Of a stretch of 64,000 bases of DNA, positions 44,655 to 55,200 are shown one piece after another (positions within the stretch are counted from its first letter, which is position 1; every line of letters starts with the position of its first letter). Under the pieces are notes generated by a model. It saw only the letters and a list, made by a program, of their open reading frames with translations. It was not told the origin of the DNA and ran no database searches. Source of the stretch: Tethya wilhelma (taxonomy: Eukaryota; Porifera; Demospongiae; Tethyida; Tethyidae); the NCBI GenBank assembly GCA_964030475.1, contig CAXIPT010000003.1:1542320-1606319 (forward strand), in the 5' to 3' direction. The translations under genes and the position numbers were made by a program.

Positions 44655-44940
44655 ACAGTTAAAAATGGTGTGTTCCCATGCACTTTAAATTTAACACACC
44701 TAAAGTGTGTAAATCTTAAACGTGCATTTAAGCATGATAATGTAACTCAAAAGCTTCTTTAGATGTTGAAAACTAATATTTCAGTATTCAATCCCCAGGA
44801 AAGTTAATCCACATGAAGATATGCTTCTTTGAACATAAACCACATCAAACGTTTCCATGGCAACAGAAAAAGGGTGTTGTTTAACACACTAGTGTGTAAA
44901 AGTTAAACAGTAATGTGGACACACTATTTTTAACAGTGCT
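44655..44940. mobile_element. MITE-like element, about 285 bases
   Basis: Terminal inverted repeats CACAGTTAAAAATGGTGTG and CACACTATTTTTAACAGTG. Inside are further inverted words around AACACACC and GTGTGTAAA. No coding capacity. Confidence 0.7.
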
Positions 44941-45642
44941 TATAGTCAAACTATTCTAGTACAAAACACTCTATATATAACATTTCAATTCTCATGCACT
45001 CCCCTTGATTCAGCCTCAAGCTCCCGATAAGACCTAACCCATAAACTCTCAAAGCTCAGCACTAAAGCTGGACTACCTTTTTGATATAATTATAAATTAT
45101 GCAATTATTTCAATTAACCATGCATACAGTCATGTGATGTGAAACTTAAAACTATAATCACTTACGACTCTTTCAAATGAGCATCCACAGACCATTCTCA
45201 CGCATGCATGAGTGAGTGGATCGAGCCATGGAGAGCTAGCTGGTGATTTACGAATTGATGCAAGATGAGACTATATATGGCTTGATTATGTTATTAAATT
45301 TTCTTGGTACCCTAAATTTAGCTATAGCTAATAGAATTTTAGCAGTTTAGTACGAAAATACAAACAATCACAATGTTATTGCCTTGTCAAGGGTTATAAT
45401 ATTGTGCTTCACTATTTCCTTTCACACACTTTCATTAACTCATGATTATGTATACATAGATCTAGATTGAAATATAGACAGGATTCATAATCGTGCAACC
45501 AAGTTTCATTTGAGACAGCGTGTGTGCATTCAATCATAATCATGCAGCTATAAGTTCTATGTGCATGGATGACATTGGGAATTAAAGCTATATAGCTTAG
45601 AGTATTCAGTATTAGCCTGCAGTAATGTTTACTATATAGCTC
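44941..45642. other. Non-coding stretch
   Basis: About 700 AT-rich bases between a MITE and a degraded coding remnant; no exon or recognisable repeat seen. Confidence 0.3.
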
Positions 45643-46018
45643 TTATGTAGATGGATCTACCTTCATTTCAACAGAAGAGCTTGGTACAACTCGGCTGTGT
45701 TGACGTCTATTTTTCAGTATGTTTAGTATCTTCACAATCTTATTCTCTCGTAGAATTTTACTCACATGCAGTTTTATGAGAGCAAAATTTATTGCTTCAG
45801 ATAGTGAATCAGCAAATTCAGGAGTTGCTGCAAAGTTCACTAAAGGTATAAGATAAAACAGAACCACGGCCGATGTTATTGATATTATTTAAGATTTTGA
45901 TCACTGACTGGATGACCTTTCTGTTCTCAAGAGTGTTGTTCTTAATGTGTCGATGAGTGAGAATGTTGAAGACGACTATCGAAGCAATGGAAGGAACGTA
46001 GAAGAGAATCACTATCAA
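45643..46018 (-). pseudogene. Degraded membrane-protein-like fragment
   Basis: Two overlapping minus-strand frames look like one protein broken by a frameshift near 45860. The first is hydrophobic (IVILFYVPSIASIVVFNIL) followed by a basic helix (KVIQSVIKILNNI); the second continues with VLFYLIPLVNFAATPEF and a basic tail. Two hydrophobic segments flanking a basic loop loosely recall the end of a seven-helix receptor, but no diagnostic motif is present. Unrecognised; decay or chance remain possible. Confidence 0.25.
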
Positions 46019-46058
46019 TTTTATTTATTAATAATTATAATTGTGTTTCATTTTACAA

Positions 46059-46288
46059 GGTACTACATTTATTCCTTGATACCCGTCTATACATCACAAA
46101 TAAGCCTGAACAAAACTTGAAGCTAAAAGTATAAATTCTTGTACTTCAATGTAGCCATCTTATTGTAGAGTTCAAAGGTCATTGCATGATTATCCATGTG
46201 GCAAATAATACACAATGTCATGCGCATTCAGCTGCTCCTACAGACGTGCCTACTCACATTTAACTCAAGCTTTTTGTAGGGACTAACC
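46059..46288. mobile_element. TE1 internal fragment
   Basis: Matches the middle of TE1 (CAAATAAGCCTGAACAAAAC, TTGTACTTCAATGTAGCCAT, TCAAGCTTTTTGTAGGGACT) and stops abruptly at 46288, short of the foldback. Confidence 0.8.
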
Positions 46289-46390
46289 TCTGCTAAATTG
46301 TCCTGTCTTGTGATGACAAAGGTTTGTACAGAGGTTTGGGAAACCTGGTATGCATTATAGTGCTTAACAAAGCTGACTGTGTCTAGAGGN

Positions 46391-46527
46391 TTAGCAGCAC
46401 AGACTAGATCATCACACAGAGCCTTGCAAACAGAGCCATACGATCCAATACCAAGAGTTTGATCCTTCAGAAGTTGAATTGATCTAAACCCAATTTTGCG
46501 TGTTTCCAAATGTTGTTGCTGGGCCAT
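46391..46527 (-). pseudogene. Kinase-Kelch copy KK-46, N-terminal fragment
   Basis: Codes MAQQQHLETRKIGFRSIQ and on through [15 protein letters not shown] to CAA, then hits N 46390. Its leader intron (46531-46601) and start context are preserved, so it may be the start of an intact gene whose remainder is misplaced; sequence beyond the N is unrelated. Confidence 0.75.
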
Positions 46528-47060
46528 AGCCTATAGAGTAGAAAGCAGCATATAATATTATGAAGAGTAAGATTTTTAACTATAATATACTTTTTATATA
46601 CCTTGTTAGTTGAATGTGTGAATTTTCTAGTTATCAAGGTGAACTATTTGACTCATATCAGACTATTGCATGTCTCAATTAAAACTTTGAAGTCCCTTTA
46701 ATTTCTTGCTTTAAACAGCTGTTGACTATGATCAACTGTTTATATCAACGTCATTTTATATAGGTAAACTATCAACATCATTTATTTAAACTCAAATAAT
46801 AAAGGAGTGTATACACAACCTAATGCACAACTAACAAACAACATATTGAAAGTGTATAATAAGTCATAAGAATAACTAGCGATCATGCACACACATGTAC
46901 ATGCATGTACACTCACAAAAATGCGCTTTGGAACTGTAACAGTTGCTGTTGTATAGATAAACTAATCATGGCAGGATTGCACATATGTGCATTATTGTGT
47001 CTTTTTTTTTTTTTTTTTTTTTGTTGTCAGCAGTAGTATAGGGTTACAAAAGTTGCTTAA
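46528..47060. other. Leader and upstream flank of KK-46
   Basis: Minus-strand leader intron 46531-46601 (GTATAT donor after AACTAACAAG, CTATAG acceptor), then AT-rich flank matching the region upstream of KK-42, and a poly-T run near 47001. Confidence 0.5.
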
Positions 47061-47570
47061 TTCGAGTAAGTATAGTTTCCATAGTTGCCATGCATGGACC
47101 CAAGAATGACCGGAACACTCAGGACATTGCATGGTATTTATTTCTGGTCAATATCCGAGTATTGCACTGGTAAATCTCCAAATATGCTGTCATGCACCAA
47201 GCTGTCTATGTGCACATCTATGTTCCTGGGTTCGTGTCTGAAATTGAGCCATGACTTGTTGACTGGATTCAAGTTACTCAGTGACCTGTTGCAGTTGTCT
47301 CTCTAGGTCACTGATAGTTTCTCTCAGCTGTTGGCATTCTTGTTGAATAGCTGCAATAGTGTTGTCTTTGTCCTGCAAGATGTAATTTTTCTCTCGTATG
47401 ATGTCATTGTTCTCTTGTATAATGTTATCATTTTGTTGCAAACAGTTGTTTTGTGACCCAATGATTTGTTGAAGTCCTTGGATTTGGTGAGCATGTTCTT
47501 GTTTCATCTGACAAATCTCCTCACCTTTTTGTTGTATGATGTCATCTTATTCTGAACTTGTTGTCGTAGT
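47061..47570 (-). pseudogene. Secreted-domain fragment joined to a kinase-Kelch coiled-coil fragment
   Basis: Bases about 47225-47566 on the minus strand encode the coiled coil ([46 protein letters not shown]) with one TAA where sisters have CAA. At about 47222 it switches to a remnant of the secreted gene (complement of GACAGCTTGGTGCATGACAG) with the same trailing sequence as at 41.2 kb. This is a second, independent-looking junction of the two gene types, lying upstream of KK-46 in its orientation. Confidence 0.75.
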
Positions 47571-47639
47571 TAATTTAAATGTCATCGATCTCTGCCAAAT
47601 CGGTCGAATTGTAATTAAAACAAGTAAAGTTACTCTTTA

Positions 47640-47935
47640 AGGACTTTCCACATTATGAGCATAGTTAAGTGTGTGGAAGGGTAAAAGGTTATCAAGTTGG
47701 AGGACCTGGTTCATTAGTTGGGTTAGTCAAATATTCTCAGAGAAATTGATAGCTGGTATACTGCTGGTGTTAGTATATCATAGTTGCATATGTCACACTA
47801 ACACCAGCTTTGGGAGGCATGTAGGCATCTGTACCTGGACACAATGTAAAAGACACACGAGTAGCTTGTGGGTTTACGTCACCAATTAAGCTTTGCCATA
47901 CCAAATTTGCAAAGTTGCAAACGCACAACTAATAG
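47640..47935. pseudogene. Secreted-domain fragment (+) abutting a kinase activation-loop fragment (-)
   Basis: 47665-47785 resembles GTGTGTGGAAGG-TAAAAGGTTATC and CTGGTGTTAGT of the secreted gene on plus. 47800-47900 is the kinase segment [11 protein letters not shown] reading on minus, beginning with a second, inverted CTGGTGTTAGT. Confidence 0.7.
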
Positions 47936-48236
47936 AAACAAAGTAATAGGTCAATAACTAACGATGATGTACACACATGTATGCACACTCACAAAGAAAA
48001 ACTGCTGCTGCTGCTGTTTTATAGATAACAAGTATAATAAAAATTTCATAAAAATTAGTGGGGTAGGAATGGGCAGTGCTGTAAAAAGTAAGGTAACAAG
48101 GCATGAATGTCGCAATTTCGGCACATGACTACTTCATTTTCATTTTCGATTCCTCATGCATCCAGTCATATAAAATAAATACTGATATGGTTCAAACAAT
48201 GCTGTACATGCCCATTGATATTACTATAATAATGGC
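47880..48236. repeat. Contig end repeated in inverted orientation at 51315-51675
   Basis: Bases 47880-48236 are an almost exact reverse complement of 51315-51675, including a CAG-repeat stretch, unique sequence and a TE1 foldback arm. Both copies end at or near single-N joins (48237 and 51680). Confidence 0.85.
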
Positions 48237-48237
48237 N

Positions 48238-49614
48238 AAAGAAAAGGATTCAGGAATTATACAACAAAAACATGAGATTCGTCAAAGGATGAAAATAAAG
48301 AATGCTGAGCAAATCCAAGGCCCTCAAATTATTGGGTCACAAAACAATAGCTTGCAACAAACAGACAATGTCAAAGGAGATAATATAGCAGGTCAACAAG
48401 ATAATATTGCTAGTCAACAAAAATGCCAAAAACCACTGAGAGGAATGATCACAGACCAACTTAGACAACAGCAACAAGTTACTCATCAGCTAGAATCAAG
48501 TCAACAGATGATGGCTCAATTTCAGATACAAAACCAAGAACTAGAACAACAGCAGAAGAGAAAATCACCAACCAAGGTACCAGCTAAACCACAACCAAAC
48601 CTCACAGATGTCCCACAGACTCATCACTCTGATACCAGCACTAGAACAGCCACAGCAACCAGGGACAGCCTCACACTGAGATGGAGAGAAAGCAATAAAG
48701 CACCATGTAAAATGTACAGAGGGTCTGCTGTTGTTGATGGTGAGATGGTGTACTTCATAGCTGGTTTTGATGTTTATGAGCACAACTCACAAAAAGCTCT
48801 ATATGCCTACAACTCAAGAAAAAAGACCTGGAAACAACTTTCAGACTGTCCACTTTCAAATTGTTCACTAGTCATCATCCAAGACCACCTAACTGTCATA
48901 GGCGGGAGACTCCTGGGCAGTGGTCGCAAAGTGACCAATAAGCTCTTCAGCCTCACTGGGAAAGGTAGATGGAGAGAGGAATTCCCACCAATGCCCACTA
49001 AGAGATCAACATCAATAGCTATGTGCACTGGACAAGCTCTTATAGTTGCTGGAGGGTGTGATATAGATGAGAATAGACTGAGAGCAGTGGAAATCATGGA
49101 CATTAATAGTAAACAATGGACACGTGCTGCAGATCCTCCTGATCCATTCAACAGTGCCTCAGTTACCATCTGCTGTGAACGCTTGTATATTGGTGGAGGA
49201 GCGGATAACTGCAGAGTTGTCAGATCAGTATACACCTGTACTTTGGCTGACCTCTTTCTATCTTGTGAGTCAAGGTTATTAGGAAAACGTTTAGCTCAAT
49301 CTCTAGCACTAACTAATCCACCCAGGTCTACCGTATGGAGCAAAATTGCTGATCTACCAGGTAGACAATCCACTTGTGTCACACTTTATGATCGACTGTT
49401 AGCTATCGGTGGCAGGGATTGCCAAAACATACCCACTTCAGATGTTTATCAATACAATCCCAGCTCCAATACATGGGAGGTCATCAGTAAGATGAAATAC
49501 AGTCGTCGCCTGTGCTTTGCAGTTGTTCTCCCTACCAATGAACTAATGGTAGTTGGTGGCCGCACGACTTGGTACAGTGAAACTGACTCAGTGGAAATAG
49601 CAACCGTTGTCTAG
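48238..49614 (+). CDS. Kinase-Kelch copy KK-48, coiled coil and Kelch part
   Basis: 458 codons open from the N at 48237 to a proper stop. Coiled coil and Gln-rich part to about residue 120, then the linker RDSLTLRW, then the Kelch propeller (LTVIGGRLL, ALIVAGGCD, RLYIGGGAD, LLAIGGRD, LMVVGGRTT). The first blade has a private insertion (EHNSQKALYAYNSRK, a near-duplication of the Y-x-x-N-S-x-K motif). The kinase part must lie in the missing sequence; the bases before the N are TE1, not gene. More divergent than KK-28 and KK-36. Confidence 0.85.
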   Translation, partial: KEKDSGIIQQKHEIRQRMKIKNAEQIQGPQIIGSQNNSLQQTDNVKGDNIAGQQDNIASQQKCQKPLRGMITDQLRQQQQVTHQLESSQQMMAQFQIQNQELEQQQKRKSPTKVPAKPQPNLTDVPQTHHSDTSTRTATATRDSLTLRWRESNKAPCKMYRGSAVVDGEMVYFIAGFDVYEHNSQKALYAYNSRKKTWKQLSDCPLSNCSLVIIQDHLTVIGGRLLGSGRKVTNKLFSLTGKGRWREEFPPMPTKRSTSIAMCTGQALIVAGGCDIDENRLRAVEIMDINSKQWTRAADPPDPFNSASVTICCERLYIGGGADNCRVVRSVYTCTLADLFLSCESRLLGKRLAQSLALTNPPRSTVWSKIADLPGRQSTCVTLYDRLLAIGGRDCQNIPTSDVYQYNPSSNTWEVISKMKYSRRLCFAVVLPTNELMVVGGRTTWYSETDSVEIATVV

Positions 49615-49800
49615 AGTGCAAGGTATTATACTTTATCAGCAAGTGACTTCCATGCATAATTTTAAATAATTATGTAATTTTTCATGTCCGCCCGGTTAAT
49701 AATCAGTTTGCTATAAAATACTAAAAAATTTGTTAAGTTTTTTTTGTCATAACCTATTAGTTTAAATTATATATGCATAAAACTGTCAAAAATTGTGGCA

Positions 49801-50026
49801 TACTATAAATGTGTAAATATTGGCGGGCATTTAATTTGGCGATTTTGCTCAGACCGCTTCCCACAAAAATATTGCATGGTGGTTTTAAATTTGGCGTTTT
49901 CCTCTGTTGCGCAATGTATTGCAATAGAGCGAAAAACAGTTTACATGCATTTAACTTGGCGGTTTTTGCACCAACCGCCAAATCGCCAAATTTAATGTAC
50001 CGCCAATATTTCCACGTTTACGGTAT
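49801..50026. mobile_element. MITE with AAATATTGGCGG repeats
   Basis: The left end GTGTAAATATTGGCGGGCAT and the right end complement of CCGCCAATATTTCCACG are inverted repeats; the interior has further GGCG-TTTT words in both orientations. Outer end ACGGTA. Confidence 0.75.
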
Positions 50027-50149
50027 TTATTTATTCTGTTATGGTGAACAATCATAACTCATAGTAACTCAAGACACAACTCAGAATTGCCTAATGATTT
50101 TGTATTGTGAAAATTAATCACATAAAAATTTAAATGTCATTGATCTCTA

Positions 50150-50440
50150 CCGAATCAGTCAAATTGTAATTAAAACAAGTATATAAAAGTTACTCTTTAA
50201 GGACTTTCCACATTATGAACATAGTTAAGTGTGTTGAAGGATAAAAGGTTATCAAGTTGGAGGACCTGGTGCATTAGTTGGGTTTGTCAAATATTCTCAG
50301 AGAATTGATAGCTGGTATACTGCTGGTGTTAGTATGACATATGCAACTATAATATGAATGGAAAACTATACCTATAGTACTCTAAGGGATCGAATTAAGC
50401 AACTTTTGTAACCATATTCTACTGTGACAAAAAAAATTAC
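50150..50440 (+). pseudogene. Secreted-domain fragment
   Basis: Close to 47575-47790 (GGACTTTCCACATTATGA, GATAAAAGGTTATCAAG, CTGGTATACTGCTGGTGTTA), with the trailing CGAATTAAGCAACTTTTGTA. No open frame. Confidence 0.75.
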
Positions 50441-50481
50441 AGAAAATTTTAATGTATATGTATAATCCTGCCATTATTAAT

Positions 50482-51538
50482 CATACGTACGGTAGTACGT
50501 ATAGTAGGAATGGGCCGACTGTCCCATAGACACAATACAAAATGTTTATCACCATAAAAATCTAACAAAACAAAGTTCAGCCTTTAAACTTGCCCAGAAG
50601 CTCTCCTAGACAGATTACCAACAGCATATAACGCCTAAGGCTCACAGATACTTTCCTAAGCACTCGGAGCAGAGCGCTAGTCAGAAGCTACACCCACGCA
50701 ATTTGTTCTCACTTACTCACTGACTTACTTGAACGAGATTTCCAGGAAAACAAAAGACACTGAGGTGGTTTTGAATACACGAAGTAACTTCTTTTCATCC
50801 GGACTAGCGTCTTTTACACTTGTTTACTGGCAAAATGTACTAAAACAAGATCTAGAAACTTAGCCTATAAATTTGTGTACTTCAGTGCAGCCATCTTATG
50901 AAGTTATTAGGTAGAGTTCAAAGGTCGTTATCTATCCACGTGGCATTTAATGCGCATGCGCATTAGCCTAGTTTAGCTTTATGAAAAACAGTTACTGCTA
51001 CCCAAGCTTTTTGTAGGGACTAACCAGTCTCTGATAGTCTCCACACTTTAGTGTTGAAAAAAAAGTGAATGAACAAGTATAATAAAAATTTCATAAAAAT
51101 TAGTGGGGTAGGAATGGGCAGTGCTGTAAAAAGTAAGGTAACAAGGCATGAATGTCGCAATTTCGGCACATGACTACTTCATTTTTATGTCCAAGTCTTG
51201 CAAGTTAGCTAAAGTACATAGCAGGTAATTTACCTACAAAATGTTATTGTTTCAGTTAACCCTCAAAACTCTTTGGTTAAATTGGCTGTAGCCATGTAAT
51301 GTATACTGTGATTGGCTTGCACGATCAAGCCATTATTATAGTAATATCAATGGGCATGTACAGCATTGTTTGAACCATATCAGTATTTATTTTATATGAC
51401 TGGATGCATGAGGAATCGAAAATGAAAATGAAGTAGTCATGTGCCGAAATTGCGACATTCATGCCTTGTTACCTTACTTTTTACAGCACTGCCCATTCCT
51501 ACCCCACTAATTTTTATGAAATTTTTATTATACTTGTT
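50482..51538. mobile_element. TE1, complete copy (about 1.06 kb)
   Basis: Left end ATACGTACGGTAGTACGTAT; internal CCACGTGGC and GCGCATGCGC; right foldback with arms 51077-51190 and 51419-51538. Both arms have the private block AAGGTAACAAGGCATGAATG in place of the TATTGGAACAAGGCATG found in other copies. Confidence 0.9.
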
Positions 51539-52236
51539 ATCTATAAAACAGCAGCAGCAGCAGTTTTTCTTTGTGAGTGTGCATACATGTGTGTACATCA
51601 TCGTTAGTTATTGACCTATTACTTTGTTTCTATTAGTTGTGCGTTTGCAACTTTGCAAATTTGGTATGGCAAAGCTTAANGTACCTGTAGATATGTTGAA
51701 AGATATGGTTCTTTGTTATCAGGAGCTTATGAGTGTTGTGAAGCAACATGGTGGAGTAGCCATTAGCTCTTGTTATTGTGATGGACTTGTGTTCAGTCAC
51801 AAAGAGCATATTAAACAACTAAGTTGCTAACATTATGATCATTGTAGGAGGTGTTCATATTATTGACTGCTTTTGGTAAAATTTAAGTTACAGCGAAATG
51901 TTGAAGGCTACTAACTGGAAGCCTATTACATAGTGCAAAATTCAGAGCTCATTGTGACTTGTAATTCTAATTGTAATTAAACATGCCAACAAAAGGTGCA
52001 AAAAGACAAGCAAACATGCCATAATAGCATAAAAATTGTGCCCGTACAATATCAGTACTTTGTTACAAAGTGCTTGTGTTCAAAGTTCATATAATATCTT
52101 TCTTGTAGACTATCTATGACATGAAAGGTAGATTATGCTGTGCACTAAAGATATACTTGTTTGTACGTGTACATGAAGTACATGTATCAACAATCAAATT
52201 TATTTTTCTTGTCTGTATCTGTGTCTATCTCTATAG

Positions 52237-55200
52237 CCATCCTTCTCAAGGTGGCCTCTCATCAGCCAGGAAGTTATGTGAGTCTCTCATTGATACTGTC
52301 AAGAAGGACTGCGAGGTGTTCAAGACGTCTCAGAATGCTCCTCTTGGCAATTGGAGTACACCAGGATACGGACCACCACCAGGTACATTAGTGTATTGTT
52401 GAATATTGTATAGCGGAAAATTTTGTGTGGTGCAAATTTTCATATTTTTTATATGCAAAAATTGACTTTTGGATTATGTGCTGCATGTACGAAGTTTAAA
52501 ACTGCGAAAAATTTTTCTGATACTCTTTTCCCAATTTATACAAAGTTTTGAACCACGAAAATTTACTGCTATATGGTACGCACACATACAGTACTTTAAG
52601 CTTCTGTATTGCCTGTCCATGTTTTGTTAACCGATTATACGCTGAATTCTTTTGAAGTGAATGACGTTATAAGATTACGGCGAAATTAAAATTGTAAAAT
52701 TTTAGTTGCTACGCCTTCTTTTTGTTTTTCTTCTAAAGTAAAGATTAGGCAAAGCTTTTTATATGATGCAGCTAAGCAACAATCAAGCTTACTATACTCC
52801 AGGTCTTGTTGCTTAGTGAAGCTTTTGCTGTTAAAAAAGGCCTAACATACGAGAGGGTCAAATACGCTAGGATATAGCCGCGCGTATAAAGCTTTTTTTC
52901 CAGCTAGCCAGCAACACTTACAAAAGCGATGCTATGGCTATATAGCCTAACAATCCCTGCACCTACGTAGCAGGTTTCAAGCTTACCCTCTGAAGGGTTG
53001 TAGAAAAAACGTCGATCTAAAGTCGACCATCGTGATCGCGAAGATCGTGACCGTTAGTCGCCCAACGACGAGTAGCGCCACGCCTTACTAGCAGTTCAAA
53101 GTCTGACTTGATATTTTAGTAGAGTAGTCCCTTACCTATTCGTATATAAAGTTTAAAGTTCAGGGCTAATTGCTTAGCTTGCAAAATAGTCGCTAGTGCA
53201 GCCTTGACGTGATTTTGCGTCAACTGCGGTTTGAAACACCCACGCGGATGACGCAATTTCGCGTCAACCGCAGGTAATCGGTTAACCACCTTTGTTGTGT
53301 ATTTACGCATTTGTAGTGATAAACTCCATGTCGGATTTTGTATGTTTCTGAAAAGCCATCATTTTGGAACTTTTTATTGTAAATTTTCCCTATCAAGATC
53401 ATTATACATTGCATCCATGAATGTTATAAATTTACTATATATAATAATACCACGTGCAGTTCAAAATTTTTGTAGCACAAAAGTTCGTGCAAAGTCAACG
53501 TCTGTCTTTGCTGTAATTTTGGGAATCATGATCTCTGAAATTACATTGTAACTCTACAAGATCATTCTGATTCATATAGCATAAGAAAAGTTTCAACGCT
53601 TCAAAGTTTTTTTTTAGGCCAAAACATAGACTTTTGTGAAAACTAAAGTTTGTTTGGGGTACTGTACACAGTTATATTAGCTTTATAGCTATTTATGTGT
53701 CCTTTGTCCTTTATGACGTGAATTTTTACTGCACATGTATAATATTATAATTATATAAAAAGTACCATTAACTTTTGTCACTAGAGCTACCTTTCTTAAG
53801 ATTTCAGACAGACAGACAAAACGACTATCATTATCCTCTGCACATGCCAAGGCTTAATAACCTGTCATACTGTATATTTTTAATGTGCACACAAAAGTTG
53901 TTAATAATAGTCATCCACTATAATTAATATGTATACATAGTTATATAAATTGTAGTTTGTGGTTATATACTTGCTGATCATACTCTAATAGGTAGTATAT
54001 ACTATTTAAAAATTTCAATAGATTTAGATCAGAAATGACCCTCTTCGTACACAACAGTTGCCACTTCTACTAAGTCAAGTGGTTTACAACTATATACCTC
54101 TGGAATGTACATGTAACCACCCACCACCATTAGTTCATTGGTGGGGAGAACAGCTGCAAAACACGTGTATCGACTATTTTTCATCTGACTAATGACCTCC
54201 CATGTGTCAGAGGTGGGATAGTATTGATACACATCTGAAGTGGCTCCTTTAGAATCCCATCCTCCAATAGCTAGCAGTCGATCCTGAAGTGTGACAAGAG
54301 TGGATTCAGTAACTGGGAGATGACCAACTTTGCTCCATATGGTAGACCTGGGTGGACTGGTTAGTGATAGAGATTGAGCTAGTCGTTGTCCTAGTGATTT
54401 TGATCGACAAGACAGGAAGAGGTCAGCCAGGGTACACATGAATATTTTTCCACCATAGTCGGAATTTTCACCACAGTAGACACTTTCACCACAAATGGTT
54501 ATGGCACCAGAGAGTGGTTCAGGAACGGGAGTAGCCAATGACCATTGTTTTGTATCAATGTCCATGATTTCTACTGTTCTTACTTTTGGCCCATACGGAT
54601 GATCTCCTCCAGCAACTATCAGAGCTTGTCCAGTGATCACTGCTGTTGGTGATGATCTCTTGGTGGGCATAGCTGGGAACACCTCTCTCCATTTCTTACT
54701 TTTACCTTCCCCAGTGAGACTGAGGAGCTGTTTGGTCACCTCACGACTACTGTCACACCCACCGATGGCAGTTAAGGAGCTTTTGATGACTACTAGACAA
54801 GAAGATGAATTTGGACTGTCTGGAAGTTGTTCCCACGTCTTATTTCCTGAGTTGTAAGAAAAAATTTCTTCATATTTATTTCTGAAATACACCATTTCAC
54901 CATCAGCAACAGCATTAGACTCTGACCATCTTACATGGTGCCTTCTTGCCCTCTCTCCACCTCAGTGTGAGGCTGTCCCTGGTTGTTGTGGCTGTTCTAG
55001 TGCTAGTTTCACAATGAGCCATATAGTCTGTTAAGTAGTCAGCACTAATAATTATTGTGAAGACTATAAGTTTCAACTAAATATACTCGTAACAGTCCTT
55101 GATCCATGGCATTCCAAGCATGCTGACTCCTCTGCAATGGAGAATTGAGATATATTATGTGGGAGTTAACATGCACTATTTAATTATCATTATTAACCGT

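Noticed and set aside
48103..48236. Apparent N-terminus of the KK-48 protein (VAISAHDYFIFIF)
   Set aside because: This is the TE1 foldback read in frame by chance across the N at 48237; the same peptide-like reading appears in other TE1 copies.
53000..53130. Possible tRNA or structured RNA in a GC-richer stretch with short palindromes
   Set aside because: No acceptor-stem pairing, no T-loop consensus and no consistent cloverleaf could be drawn.
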